Shown here: positions 6,704-12,266 of the stretch, one piece after another
How the letters are laid out: every line of letters starts with the position of its first letter
How positions within the stretch are numbered: position 1 is the stretch's first letter
NCBI GenBank assembly: GCA_028875335.1
Contig: JAPPEF010000181.1
Coordinates: forward strand, 1-12,266
Length of the DNA stretch: 12,266 bases
Reading direction: 5' to 3'
From: Gemmatimonadota bacterium
GTDB taxonomy: Bacteria > Latescibacterota > UBA2968 > UBA8231
The notes under the pieces: model-generated
What the model was told of the DNA's origin: nothing
The model's input: only the letters and a program-made list of their open reading frames with translations
Database searches by the model: none
Program-made: the position numbers and the translations under genes

Positions 6704-8026
6704 TTACATACTGTGCAGCGCGCTCTCGATCCGATTGAGCGCTTCGTCGATATCATCCAAGGTGTGCTGAGCTGACACGCCGTGGTGGCCAGCGACGAGC
6801 GTGCCGTAGTCGTGAAAATAGACCCCTTTGTCAGCGCAGGCGCGGATGAACCTCCCGGTCATCTCCTGATCGCGGTTGAGGCTATCGTCAAACCGCTCGA
6901 CCGGATCGGTGAATCCGAAGAAGATACCGAAGCGCGCACCCAGCCCCTGCACCCGGGCGGGCACGCCAGCGCGCTCAAACAGTCCAACCAGACCATCGCA
7001 GAGCCGGCCTCCAGCTTCGTAGATGTGATCGTAAAACCCCGGACTGGTCAGCTCGTTGACGGTAGCCAGCGCTGTCATGACGGCCGGCGGATTGCCGGTG
7101 AAGGTACCGCTCTGGGCCACCTCGCCAAGCGGTCCCACCAAGTCCATGATCTCGGCCTTGCCGGCAATGACGGTGAGTGGCGCACCAGCGGCGACCGCCT
7201 TGCCCAAAACGCAAACATCCGGAGTGACGCCATAGTACCCCTGTGCACAGTCGGGCCCAGTGCGGAAGGCCGAGAGCACCTCGTCGTATATGAGGACAAC
7301 ATCGTGGGCAGTAGCCTGATCGCGGACGAACTGCATGTACTCGGTGTCGGCAACGATGCAGCCCTGGTTGTAATTGATCGGCTCCATGATAATGCCGCCG
7401 ATCTCGTCGCCGTGCTCGCGCAGCGCTCTTTCGAGGGCGGCCTCGTCCTTCCACGGCACGACGATGATGAGGTCGTCCATCTGCGGAGGCATGCCCGCCG
7501 ACTCACCACACGGCTCGACGTAGCTGCCCGGAGTCACCGGCGTCAACGGCGTGTGCGCATTGAACATGACGTAGTCGTAGAGGCCGTGGAAGTGCCCCCA
7601 GAACTTGAGAATCTTGTGCTTGCCGGTGTGGGCGCGGGCCAAGCGAACACAGACCATCGTCGCCTCTGAGCCGGTATTGCCGTAGCGAACGCGCTCGGCG
7701 CAGGGGACGATCTCGGTGATCCGCCGCGCTAGGTCCATATGTGCTTCGGTCTCGTAGCCGGAGAGAATGCCCGCATCTACTGCCGCGGTCATGGCCTCGC
7801 GCGTCGCCGGGTGGTTGTAGCCCAAAAACGCGGCTCCATGGGCCAAGTTGAAATCGATATACTCCTTGCCATCGACATCGTAGATGCGGCAGCCCTCGGC
7901 ATTGCGCAGGTAGAGGGCGTATCCTAGGCATGGGTTGTGCCGTGCCGAAGCACCGACGCCTCCCGGCAGGTAGCGCTTGGCTTCGGCTCTGAGATCACTC
8001 TGTGACATCGTCTGTATCGTGGACAT
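6704..8026 (-). CDS. Class III PLP aminotransferase, glutamate-1-semialdehyde aminomutase-like
   Basis: This 440-residue cytoplasmic PLP enzyme belongs to aminotransferase class III, closest in layout to glutamate-1-semialdehyde 2,1-aminomutase. Visible elements are PGGVGASAR near residue 21, GNTGSEA (116-122) for the PLP phosphate, the Asp248-Glu249 pair in IYDEV, the Schiff-base Lys276 in VLGKAVAAGAP, and GTFTGNPPA (307-315). The HemL hallmark around the lysine (GKIIGGGLPVGA-type) is altered here to GKAVAAGAPLTVIAG, so a true haem-pathway role is doubtful. The ATG at 8024-8026 is chosen because AAGGA lies ten bases upstream. In-frame alternatives are an ATG at 8068 and a TTG at 8104, neither with a ribosome site. 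A promoter-like pair lies upstream at 8125-8153. The 3' end converges on ettA with 16 bases between stops. The substrate is unknown. Confidence 0.9.
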   Translation of the reverse strand: MSTIQTMSQSDLRAEAKRYLPGGVGASARHNPCLGYALYLRNAEGCRIYDVDGKEYIDFNLAHGAAFLGYNHPATREAMTAAVDAGILSGYETEAHMDLARRITEIVPCAERVRYGNTGSEATMVCVRLARAHTGKHKILKFWGHFHGLYDYVMFNAHTPLTPVTPGSYVEPCGESAGMPPQMDDLIIVVPWKDEAALERALREHGDEIGGIIMEPINYNQGCIVADTEYMQFVRDQATAHDVVLIYDEVLSAFRTGPDCAQGYYGVTPDVCVLGKAVAAGAPLTVIAGKAEIMDLVGPLGEVAQSGTFTGNPPAVMTALATVNELTSPGFYDHIYEAGGRLCDGLVGLFERAGVPARVQGLGARFGIFFGFTDPVERFDDSLNRDQEMTGRFIRACADKGVYFHDYGTLVAGHHGVSAQHTLDDIDEALNRIESALHSM

Positions 8027-8124
8027 CGCTGCTTGTTCCTTAGTGAAGACGGACTGGTCCGCCTGCATGAACGTGACTCGACCCAACTCCCCGCTGAACT
8101 TCAACCGCGTCTAAACGCCCGCCG

Positions 8125-8153
8125 ATATTGTCCTTTTTAGTCACACAAGTCAA
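8125..8153 (-). promoter_or_regulatory. Promoter candidate for the aminotransferase gene
   Basis: On the minus strand TTGACT (complement of 8148-8153) and CAATAT (complement of 8125-8130) are 17 bases apart. The -35 box matches consensus at five of six positions, the -10 at three of six. Transcription would start near 8118 and leave a leader of about 90 bases before the ATG at 8026, or about 50 if the ATG at 8068 were used. Confidence 0.45.
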
Positions 8154-8189
8154 GACGCCTTACCTGAACAAACCTTGCAAAGTACCATC

Positions 8190-8217
8190 CAAAAAGACAA
8201 ATATGCCAATCTTTTTG
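8190..8217. repeat. Inverted repeat CAAAAAGA-12-TCTTTTTG
   Basis: Perfect 8-base arms at 8190-8197 and 8210-8217 flank 12 bases. The repeat ends 10 bases before the -35 box of the plus-strand promoter and lies upstream of the minus-strand one, so it could be a protein site serving either. The arms are all A/T except for two pairs, which makes a terminator unlikely. Confidence 0.4.
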
Positions 8218-8227
8218 TAAAATACGC

Positions 8228-8256
8228 TTGACATTACGGTTTTTCAGAATTATGTT
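8228..8256 (+). promoter_or_regulatory. Sigma-70-like promoter of the membrane protein/XRE module
   Basis: A perfect TTGACA at 8228-8233 is followed after 17 bases by TATGTT at 8251-8256, which matches TATAAT at four of six positions. Transcription would start near 8263, inside the palindrome at 8261-8278 and about 38 bases before the first ATG. Confidence 0.7.
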
Positions 8257-8260
8257 CTTT

Positions 8261-8278
8261 AGTAAAGCAAACTTTACT
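8261..8278. promoter_or_regulatory. Operator candidate, palindrome AGTAAAG-CAAA-CTTTACT
   Basis: Perfect 7-base arms flank a 4-base centre directly at the predicted transcription start. A repressor bound here would block the promoter at 8228-8256. The downstream XRE-type regulator is the obvious candidate ligand, giving negative autoregulation. The palindrome is seen directly and the function is inferred. Confidence 0.5.
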
Positions 8279-8300
8279 TTATGGAAAGGATCACAGACTT

Positions 8301-8720
8301 ATGAAGAAGCCAATGGTCAATTTGAGTTGTCTTGCTGGCGGCAGTGGAAAAAACACAATTCGTTTTCTTTGTTGGAGCTTTGCTTGGTCGATGACGATGG
8401 TGTTGGCCGACAAAGCGATATTATACGAATGGCATTCCTCTGCTTTGATCTCCGCTATCGCCATCGTCCTCAACGCGGGCATCGGCATCGGCATGATCTT
8501 GTCGTATTTGCGCCACCTGAAATCCATGGATGAGTTGCAGCGCAAAATCCAACTCGATGCACTGGCTATAGCTATGGGCGTCGCGCTCGTCGGCAGTTTT
8601 AGTTATTCGCTGATGGTAACCGCAAAATTCATAACAGACGTCGAAGTCTCAGATATCATTTTGCTGATGACGTTTACCTTCGTGGTCTCCGTTACCGTCG
8701 GCCATGTCCGCTACCGATGA
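8301..8720 (+). CDS. Small four-helix membrane protein paired with XRE regulator
   Basis: This is a 139-residue inner-membrane protein of unknown function. Four hydrophobic segments are visible, near residues 22-37, 48-69, 86-106 and 117-136. Between the second and third is a polar, charged stretch (YLRHLKSMDELQRKIQ, 69-84), a pattern I associate with small membrane proteins encoded next to short XRE regulators in many bacteria. AAAGGA lies ten bases before the ATG. A strong promoter with a palindrome at its start site precedes it. Its stop overlaps the regulator's ATG (ATGA at 8717-8720), so the two are translated together. It may sense a membrane or redox state for the regulator or be the regulator's main target. 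Both are inference. No enzymatic motif is visible. Confidence 0.8.
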   Translation: MKKPMVNLSCLAGGSGKNTIRFLCWSFAWSMTMVLADKAILYEWHSSALISAIAIVLNAGIGIGMILSYLRHLKSMDELQRKIQLDALAIAMGVALVGSFSYSLMVTAKFITDVEVSDIILLMTFTFVVSVTVGHVRYR

Positions 8721-8920
8721 AAAATCGCCTAAAGGTATTGCGCGCCGAGCGCGACTGGACCCAGGCTGATCTCGCGGAGCGTCTGGAGGTCTCGCGGCAA
8801 ACGGTGAACGCCCTAGAAAAAGGCAAATACGACCCCAGTCTGCCGCTGGCATTTAAGATCGCCCACATTTTTTCTGAGCCGATCGAAGCGATCTTTATAC
8901 ACGAGACGGAAGTCAGTTGA
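8717..8920 (+). CDS. XRE-family helix-turn-helix transcriptional regulator
   Basis: This 67-residue protein consists of little more than one Cro/CI-type helix-turn-helix domain. The core TQADLAERLEVSRQTVNALE (15-34) has the typical turn and recognition helix, followed by KGKYDPSLPLAFKIA, the hallmark of short XRE regulators of the YozG kind. The C-terminal tail (FSEPIEAIFIHE) is a likely dimer contact. The ATG overlaps the stop of the membrane-protein gene as ATGA, so translation is coupled. It probably binds the palindrome at 8261-8278 and represses its own transcript. This is inference from arrangement. The other divergent promoter, for the aminotransferase, is close enough to be affected too. 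Confidence 0.9.
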   Translation: MKNRLKVLRAERDWTQADLAERLEVSRQTVNALEKGKYDPSLPLAFKIAHIFSEPIEAIFIHETEVS

Positions 8921-9012
8921 CGCGGGATTAAGCTGGACGACAAAACCTTGCCCCTGTCATTGTTCTAATGTACCGTTCATAGTACGACCTTATAGCAGGA
9001 TGTGTCTGAACT

Positions 9013-9561
9013 ATGACAAATGTTGCAGCTACTTTGGATGACCTGCGCCACGTAGCAGAAAATGGCAAGGCCGAACTGGTCAAAGGGGAATTAGTAATCA
9101 TGTCACCGACAGGGGGGTTGCCGGGGTATGCGGCGGGCGAGATTTTCGCCAGCTTGCGGGAATACGCACAGCGCACCCGTAACGGGTATGCCTTCGCGGA
9201 TAATGTCGGCTTTATCGTCGATCTGCCCGAACGCCAGTCGTTCAGCCCGGACGCGGCATTCTATACGGGTGAACTGACGATGAAGTTTCTCAACGGGGCA
9301 CCCGTCTTCGCCGTTGAGGTCCGCAGCGAGAGTGATTATGGTCCGACGGCCGAGCAGGAGATGGCGCAAAAGCGGGCGGACTATTTCGCCGCCGGGACGC
9401 TGGTAGTTTGGGATGTAGATTTGATGAGTGAAAATGTAGTGCGCAGTTACAGGGCAATAAATTCCGGTGCGCCGATTGCATATCGGCGGGGCGAGCAGGC
9501 AGCGGCCGAGCCAGCGGTTCCGGGATGGACGCTGGCCGTGGACCGTCTTTTCCCTGATTGA
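9013..9561 (+). CDS. Uma2 family endonuclease-like protein (DUF820)
   Basis: This 182-residue protein of the Uma2/DUF820 family has a PD-(D/E)xK nuclease-like fold. The diagnostic order is present: ELVKGELVIMSPTGG (21-35), FSPDAAFY with Asp80, VFAVEVRSESD with Glu102, then KRADYFAAGTLVVWDVD (120-136) with Lys120. The Asp80, Glu102 and Lys120 layout suggests an intact metal-binding site. The biological role of this family is not established. Members are common, often multicopy, in cyanobacteria and other environmental bacteria and sit outside operons, as here. Only a weak AGGA lies 12 bases before the ATG, and no convincing promoter is seen in 8921-9012. A small gene follows 21 bases later on the same strand. 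Confidence 0.88.
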   Translation: MTNVAATLDDLRHVAENGKAELVKGELVIMSPTGGLPGYAAGEIFASLREYAQRTRNGYAFADNVGFIVDLPERQSFSPDAAFYTGELTMKFLNGAPVFAVEVRSESDYGPTAEQEMAQKRADYFAAGTLVVWDVDLMSENVVRSYRAINSGAPIAYRRGEQAAAEPAVPGWTLAVDRLFPD

Positions 9562-9582
9562 GCGGCGTAGCCTCCCTTCACC

Positions 9583-9789
9583 GTGCATACAAAACGCAAA
9601 AATACGCTGAGCGAAACTGAGCGTCTGCAACTCGCCCGCCAAGCCTTTGCCGATTACTACGCCCGCTGTTTCTGGTATTTGCGCCGCGACTTGGAAATCG
9701 GCGTCGGAGATATACCCGAGATCGCACGAGGCTTGCGCCTGCACGGAGGCCGACAGGGATTTATCTTGGCCGCCCGCCTATGCCCCTAA
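9583..9789 (+). CDS. Small conserved-looking protein of unknown function (GTG start)
   Basis: This is a 68-residue soluble, basic protein with no assigned function. It starts with GTG at 9583. An in-frame TAG at 9568-9570 rules out a longer form, and no Shine-Dalgarno site is visible. The sequence is patterned like a folded domain: ARQAFADYYARCFWYLRRD, then DIPEIARGLRLHGGRQGF, then LAARLC at the end. The core FWYLRRDLEI-x4-DIP-x2-ARGLR-x2-GGRQGF looks like a small protein family I associate loosely with environmental genomes, but I cannot name it. It lies 21 bases after the Uma2-like gene and is followed by the hairpin at 9826-9860. No nuclease or toxin motif is evident. Confidence 0.55.
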   Translation: MHTKRKNTLSETERLQLARQAFADYYARCFWYLRRDLEIGVGDIPEIARGLRLHGGRQGFILAARLCP

Positions 9790-9825
9790 GCGTCTTTCCT
9801 ACTTGACCTATAGATTTCCAACGAA

Positions 9826-9860
9826 ATAGCCCCCGACGCTCAACCAGCATCGGGGGCTAT
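9826..9860 (-). terminator. Hairpin terminator between convergent genes
   Basis: Fifteen-base arms (ATAGCCCCCGACGCT at 9826-9840 and its partner at 9846-9860) enclose a 5-base loop. One pair, 9837 with 9849, is C-A on the plus strand but G-U on the minus strand, so the stem is complete only in minus-strand RNA. In that direction it is followed by UUCGUU, a weak U-tract. It sits 20 bases past the CoxM stop and 36 past the small gene, and may serve both. Confidence 0.7.
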
Positions 9861-9880
9861 CCTGTTAAATACGACAGCAC

Positions 9881-10696
9881 TCAGGCGATCGCCGCAAGCG
9901 CCTTGCGAGCGAAAACCTTCGCCAAGTGACGGCGGTACTCTTCACCAGCAAAGTGGTCGGCGAGCACCTCCTGTCCATCGGCCGCCCGCGCAGCGGCGGC
10001 AGCGATCGATTCCTCGCTCAAGCCACCGCTGAGGGCCTCTTCAACCCCACTATCGCGGAAGGCCGCATTGGCCACGCCCGTGAAAGCGACCTTGACCGCG
10101 CCTCCAGCCGAGGCGACAGCGCAGCCCACCACGGCAAAGCGCGAGGCCGGATGCGGAAACTTGACATACGCCGACTTTTCCGCAGCCGGAACCCGCACCT
10201 CGGTGATGATCTCGTCCGGCGCGAGTGCGGTCAAAAACAGATCGATGAAAAACTCGTCAGCCGGAATCGAACGCCCGCCGTCGGGTCCCCTGACGACGAT
10301 CTCAGCCCCCAGCGCCAAAATCGCAGCCGGGTAGTCAGCCGCCGGATCGGCGTGGGCCAAGGACCCGCCAATGGTGCCCTTATTGCGCACTTGGGGATCG
10401 CCGATGACCGAGGCCGCTTGGGCTAAGGCCGAGGCGTTAGCACTCACCAAGTCCGAGGACTCGATCTGGTGGTGGGTAGTAGTCGCACCAATAGCAATGA
10501 TGCCGCCGTCCTCTCTGATGTAGTTGAGTTCGGCGATCCGGCCAATGTCGATCAGCGCGCCCGGTGACGACAGACGCAGCTTCATGGCCGGTAACAGACT
10601 GTGGCCGCCAGCTAAGAGCTTGGCGTCGTCCGAGAGGAGCTCAATCGCCTCATCTACTGAAGAGGGACGATGATAGTCAAACGCGACAGGTATCAT
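9881..10696 (-). CDS. CoxM-like FAD-binding subunit of a molybdenum hydroxylase
   Basis: This 271-residue subunit carries FAD and passes electrons from the iron-sulfur subunit to an acceptor in aerobic CO dehydrogenase/xanthine dehydrogenase-type enzymes. The N-terminus MIPVAFDYHRPSSVDEAIELL is typical of CoxM. The FAD-pyrophosphate motifs AGGHSLLP (29-36) and TIGGSLAHADPAAD (108-121) are both present. The C-terminal CoxM-type domain follows to full family length (usual 270-290). The ATG has AAGGAG ten bases upstream (10707-10712), overlapping the stop of the CoxL-like gene, which ends 14 bases before. The L-then-M order is that of the form II (S-L-M) clusters. A strong hairpin follows the gene and probably ends the transcript. 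Confidence 0.92.
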   Translation of the reverse strand: MIPVAFDYHRPSSVDEAIELLSDDAKLLAGGHSLLPAMKLRLSSPGALIDIGRIAELNYIREDGGIIAIGATTTHHQIESSDLVSANASALAQAASVIGDPQVRNKGTIGGSLAHADPAADYPAAILALGAEIVVRGPDGGRSIPADEFFIDLFLTALAPDEIITEVRVPAAEKSAYVKFPHPASRFAVVGCAVASAGGAVKVAFTGVANAAFRDSGVEEALSGGLSEESIAAAAARAADGQEVLADHFAGEEYRRHLAKVFARKALAAIA

Positions 10697-10706
10697 GGTC
10701 TATCTT

Positions 10707-10712
10707 CTCCTT
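10707..10712 (-). promoter_or_regulatory. Ribosome binding site of the CoxM-like gene (AAGGAG)
   Basis: AAGGAG on the minus strand lies ten bases before the ATG at 10694-10696 and overlaps the TAA of the CoxL-like gene (10711-10713). Ribosomes ending coxL would sit on this site, so the two subunits are likely made in balance. Confidence 0.65.
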
Positions 10713-12266
10713 AGCTGGCTTGTTGGATGGCCTGCCACACCTTCTGCGGCGTCAGCGGCATCGTCAGGTCGCGCACGCCCAACGGCCACAGGGCGTCGAG
10801 CACGGCGTTGACAATAGCTGGCGGCGAGCCAATCGTGCCGGTCTCGCCAGCGCCTTTGACGCCGAGGGGATTGTGCGGGCAGGGCGTGACAGTGTGGTCG
10901 GTTTCAAAGGAAGGCAGGTCGTCGGCGCGCGGCAGGACGTAGTCCATGTACGAGCCAGAAATGAGCTGGCCGCTGTCGTCGTACACAGCCTCCTCGAACA
11001 GGGCCTGGCCAATGCCGTGCGTAATGCCGCCGTGGACTTGGCCTTCGACGATCATGGGATTGACGATATTGCCCACGTCGTCAACAGCGACGTAGCGCCG
11101 CACCGCAACCACGCCGGTCTCGGCATCCACCTCCACGACCGCTATGTGAGCACCGAAGGGGAAGGTAAAATTGGCCGGGTCGTAGAAGCTGGTAAACTCC
11201 AACCCCGGCTCCAGTCCCTCGGGGAAATTATGCGGCACGTACGCGGCCAACGAGACCTCGCCAAAGGAGATCGACTGGTCGGTGCCCTTGACCGTCCAGC
11301 TACCCTCGGCGAATTCGAGGTCCTCCTCCGCGGCTTCGAGCAAGTGGGCCGCGATCTTGGCCCCTTTCTCCTTGATCTTGTCCATGCTCTTGACGATGGC
11401 TGTGCCGCCAACAGCCAGCGAGCGCGAGCCGTACGTGCCCATGCCAAAGGGCACTGACTCGGTGTCGCCGTGAATGATGTCCACGTCTTCGATCCCCACG
11501 CCCAACCCGTCGGCCACCACCTGGGCGAAGGTCGTCTCGTGCCCCTGCCCGTGCGAGTGGCTGCCGGTGAAGACCGTGACTTTGCCGGTGGGCTGGACGC
11601 GGACACCCGCGCTCTCAAACAGGCCTGCGCGCGCACCCAATGCGCCGACCACGGCCGAGGGCGCAATGCCGCAGGCCTCGATATAGGTCGAAAAGCCTAT
11701 GCCGATATGGCGACCGTTCCCAGCGGCGCGCGCCTGTGCCTGCTCTGCGCGCAACCCGTCGTAGCCGATGGCCGCGAGGGCTTTTTCAAGCGCAGCCCCG
11801 TAGTTGCCGCTGTCGTATTGCAGGGCCACTTGGGTCTGGTAGCCCTCCTGCTCGACGCCGTCAAAGGCCGGGATGAAGTTTTTGCTCCGCAGTTGGGCCG
11901 GGTCGCGGCCCGTCTCCAAAGCGGCCTGCTCAACAATGCGCTCGAGGACGTACGTGGCCTCGGGGCGGCCCGCGCCACGCAGAGCATCAACTGGCGTAGT
12001 GTTGGTGAAGACGCCGGTGACATCGACGTGGACCGCCGGGGTCGTGTACAACCCTTGCAAAAGCGTGCCGTAGAGATACGTGGGCACGCAGGGCGCAAAA
12101 GTCGATAGGTACGCGCCGAGATTGGCGACGGTTTTGACCCGCAGGCCGACGAAATTCCCATCGGCGTCGAGGCCGAGATCGACCTTGGTGTGGTGATCGC
12201 GGCCGTGGGCATCGGTGAGGAATGCCTCGCTGCGGCTGGCGGTCCACTTGACCGGACGGCCAATCT
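10711..12266 (-). CDS. CoxL-like molybdopterin-binding large subunit, 5' part beyond window
   Basis: This is the catalytic subunit of an aerobic CO dehydrogenase/xanthine dehydrogenase-type enzyme that holds the molybdopterin cofactor. The frame is open to the right edge, with the first full codon at 12264, giving 517 C-terminal residues of a protein usually near 780. The visible start ([31 protein letters not shown]) is typical CoxL sequence, so the true start lies outside and the internal ATG-like positions should not be used. The active-site loop reads [11 protein letters not shown] (ALRGAGR at 11965-11985), which resembles the form II motif AYRGAGR and not the AYxCSFR of true CO dehydrogenase. 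[12 protein letters not shown] contacts the cofactor. The catalytic glutamate is in [10 protein letters not shown] (codon 10843-10845). A CoxS iron-sulfur subunit gene is expected further right. The substrate is uncertain. Confidence 0.93.
   Translation of the reverse strand, partial: IGRPVKWTASRSEAFLTDAHGRDHHTKVDLGLDADGNFVGLRVKTVANLGAYLSTFAPCVPTYLYGTLLQGLYTTPAVHVDVTGVFTNTTPVDALRGAGRPEATYVLERIVEQAALETGRDPAQLRSKNFIPAFDGVEQEGYQTQVALQYDSGNYGAALEKALAAIGYDGLRAEQAQARAAGNGRHIGIGFSTYIEACGIAPSAVVGALGARAGLFESAGVRVQPTGKVTVFTGSHSHGQGHETTFAQVVADGLGVGIEDVDIIHGDTESVPFGMGTYGSRSLAVGGTAIVKSMDKIKEKGAKIAAHLLEAAEEDLEFAEGSWTVKGTDQSISFGEVSLAAYVPHNFPEGLEPGLEFTSFYDPANFTFPFGAHIAVVEVDAETGVVAVRRYVAVDDVGNIVNPMIVEGQVHGGITHGIGQALFEEAVYDDSGQLISGSYMDYVLPRADDLPSFETDHTVTPCPHNPLGVKGAGETGTIGSPPAIVNAVLDALWPLGVRDLTMPLTPQKVWQAIQQAS

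Larger units (their letters stand above)
8027..8300. other. A+T-rich divergent intergenic control region
   Basis: This gap is clearly richer in A+T than the flanking genes, mainly from 8130 to 8300. It holds promoter candidates in both directions, an 8-base inverted repeat (8190-8217) and a 7-base palindrome (8261-8278). No further open frame with a ribosome site is seen in it. Confidence 0.6.

Noticed and set aside
6782..7669. Plus-strand open frame of 295 codons
   Set aside because: It lies opposite the aminotransferase gene, whose PLP motifs are intact. This is a long shadow frame expected at high G+C, and the protein has no domain pattern.
8027..8104. Longer aminotransferase starting at TTG 8104 or ATG 8068
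   Set aside because: Neither has a ribosome site. The added residues do not look like GSAM-type N-termini, while the ATG at 8026 has AAGGA upstream.
9103..9744. Minus-strand open frame of 213 codons
   Set aside because: It covers the Uma2 gene and most of the small gene in antisense and shows no family features.
9013..9789. Toxin-antitoxin pair formed by Uma2 and the small gene
   Set aside because: The larger gene comes first, there is no antitoxin-like DNA-binding domain, and neither protein matches a toxin family I know.
9826..9860. Integron attC site or mobile-element end
   Set aside because: The hairpin lacks integron core sites, no integrase or transposase is near, and the convergent gene layout explains it as a terminator.
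10564..11457. Plus-strand open frame of 297 codons
   Set aside because: It lies opposite coxM/coxL and crosses their junction. The minus-strand genes carry all the conserved motifs.

Overview
This window is about 60% G+C, bacterial and gene-dense. It carries twelve protein-coding genes and no RNA gene, insertion sequence or CRISPR array that I can see. Two genes run off the window: an ATP sulfurylase on the left and a CoxL-type molybdenum hydroxylase on the right. The mix (TIM-barrel sugar-isomerase-like enzyme, GMC and Gfo/Idh/MocA oxidoreductases, a GSAM-like class III aminotransferase, Uma2 nuclease, CoxL/CoxM) suggests an aerobic, probably uncultured environmental heterotroph. I cannot name the phylum from the sequence alone.

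Layout. (1) Bases 1-1641, minus strand: a TIM-barrel isomerase/epimerase-like gene followed 26 bases later by sat, each with a strong Shine-Dalgarno site. (2) Bases 1803-6687, plus strand: a tight run of four genes. These are a polytopic membrane protein built from an internal duplication, a GMC-family FAD oxidoreductase, a Gfo/Idh/MocA oxidoreductase and the ABC-F translation factor EttA. The first two overlap by 20 bases, the next pair by ATGA, and EttA starts one base after the preceding stop. (3) Bases 6704-8026, minus strand: a PLP-dependent aminotransferase/aminomutase of the glutamate-1-semialdehyde aminomutase type, convergent with ettA. (4) Bases 8027-8300: an A+T-rich divergent control region with a sigma-70-like promoter in each direction and two inverted repeats. 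(5) Bases 8301-8920, plus strand: a four-helix membrane protein overlapped by a 67-residue XRE-type repressor. A perfect palindrome sits at the predicted transcription start. (6) Bases 9013-9789, plus strand: a Uma2-family nuclease and a small GTG-started protein. (7) Bases 9826-9860: a strong hairpin between convergent genes. (8) Bases 9881-12266, minus strand: CoxL-like then CoxM-like subunits of a molybdenum hydroxylase, in the order L-M.

How the genes work together. Sat makes adenylylsulfate from sulfate. The CoxL/CoxM pair should form a Mo-Cu/Mo-hydroxylase with a CoxS iron-sulfur subunit that is not in the window and probably lies upstream, to the right. The active-site loop resembles the form II (putative) class rather than true CO dehydrogenase. 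The duplicated membrane protein, GMC enzyme and Gfo/Idh enzyme are translationally linked and most likely act in one oxidation pathway of unknown substrate. They are the best candidate for an undescribed system here. The membrane protein/XRE pair looks like a self-regulated module.
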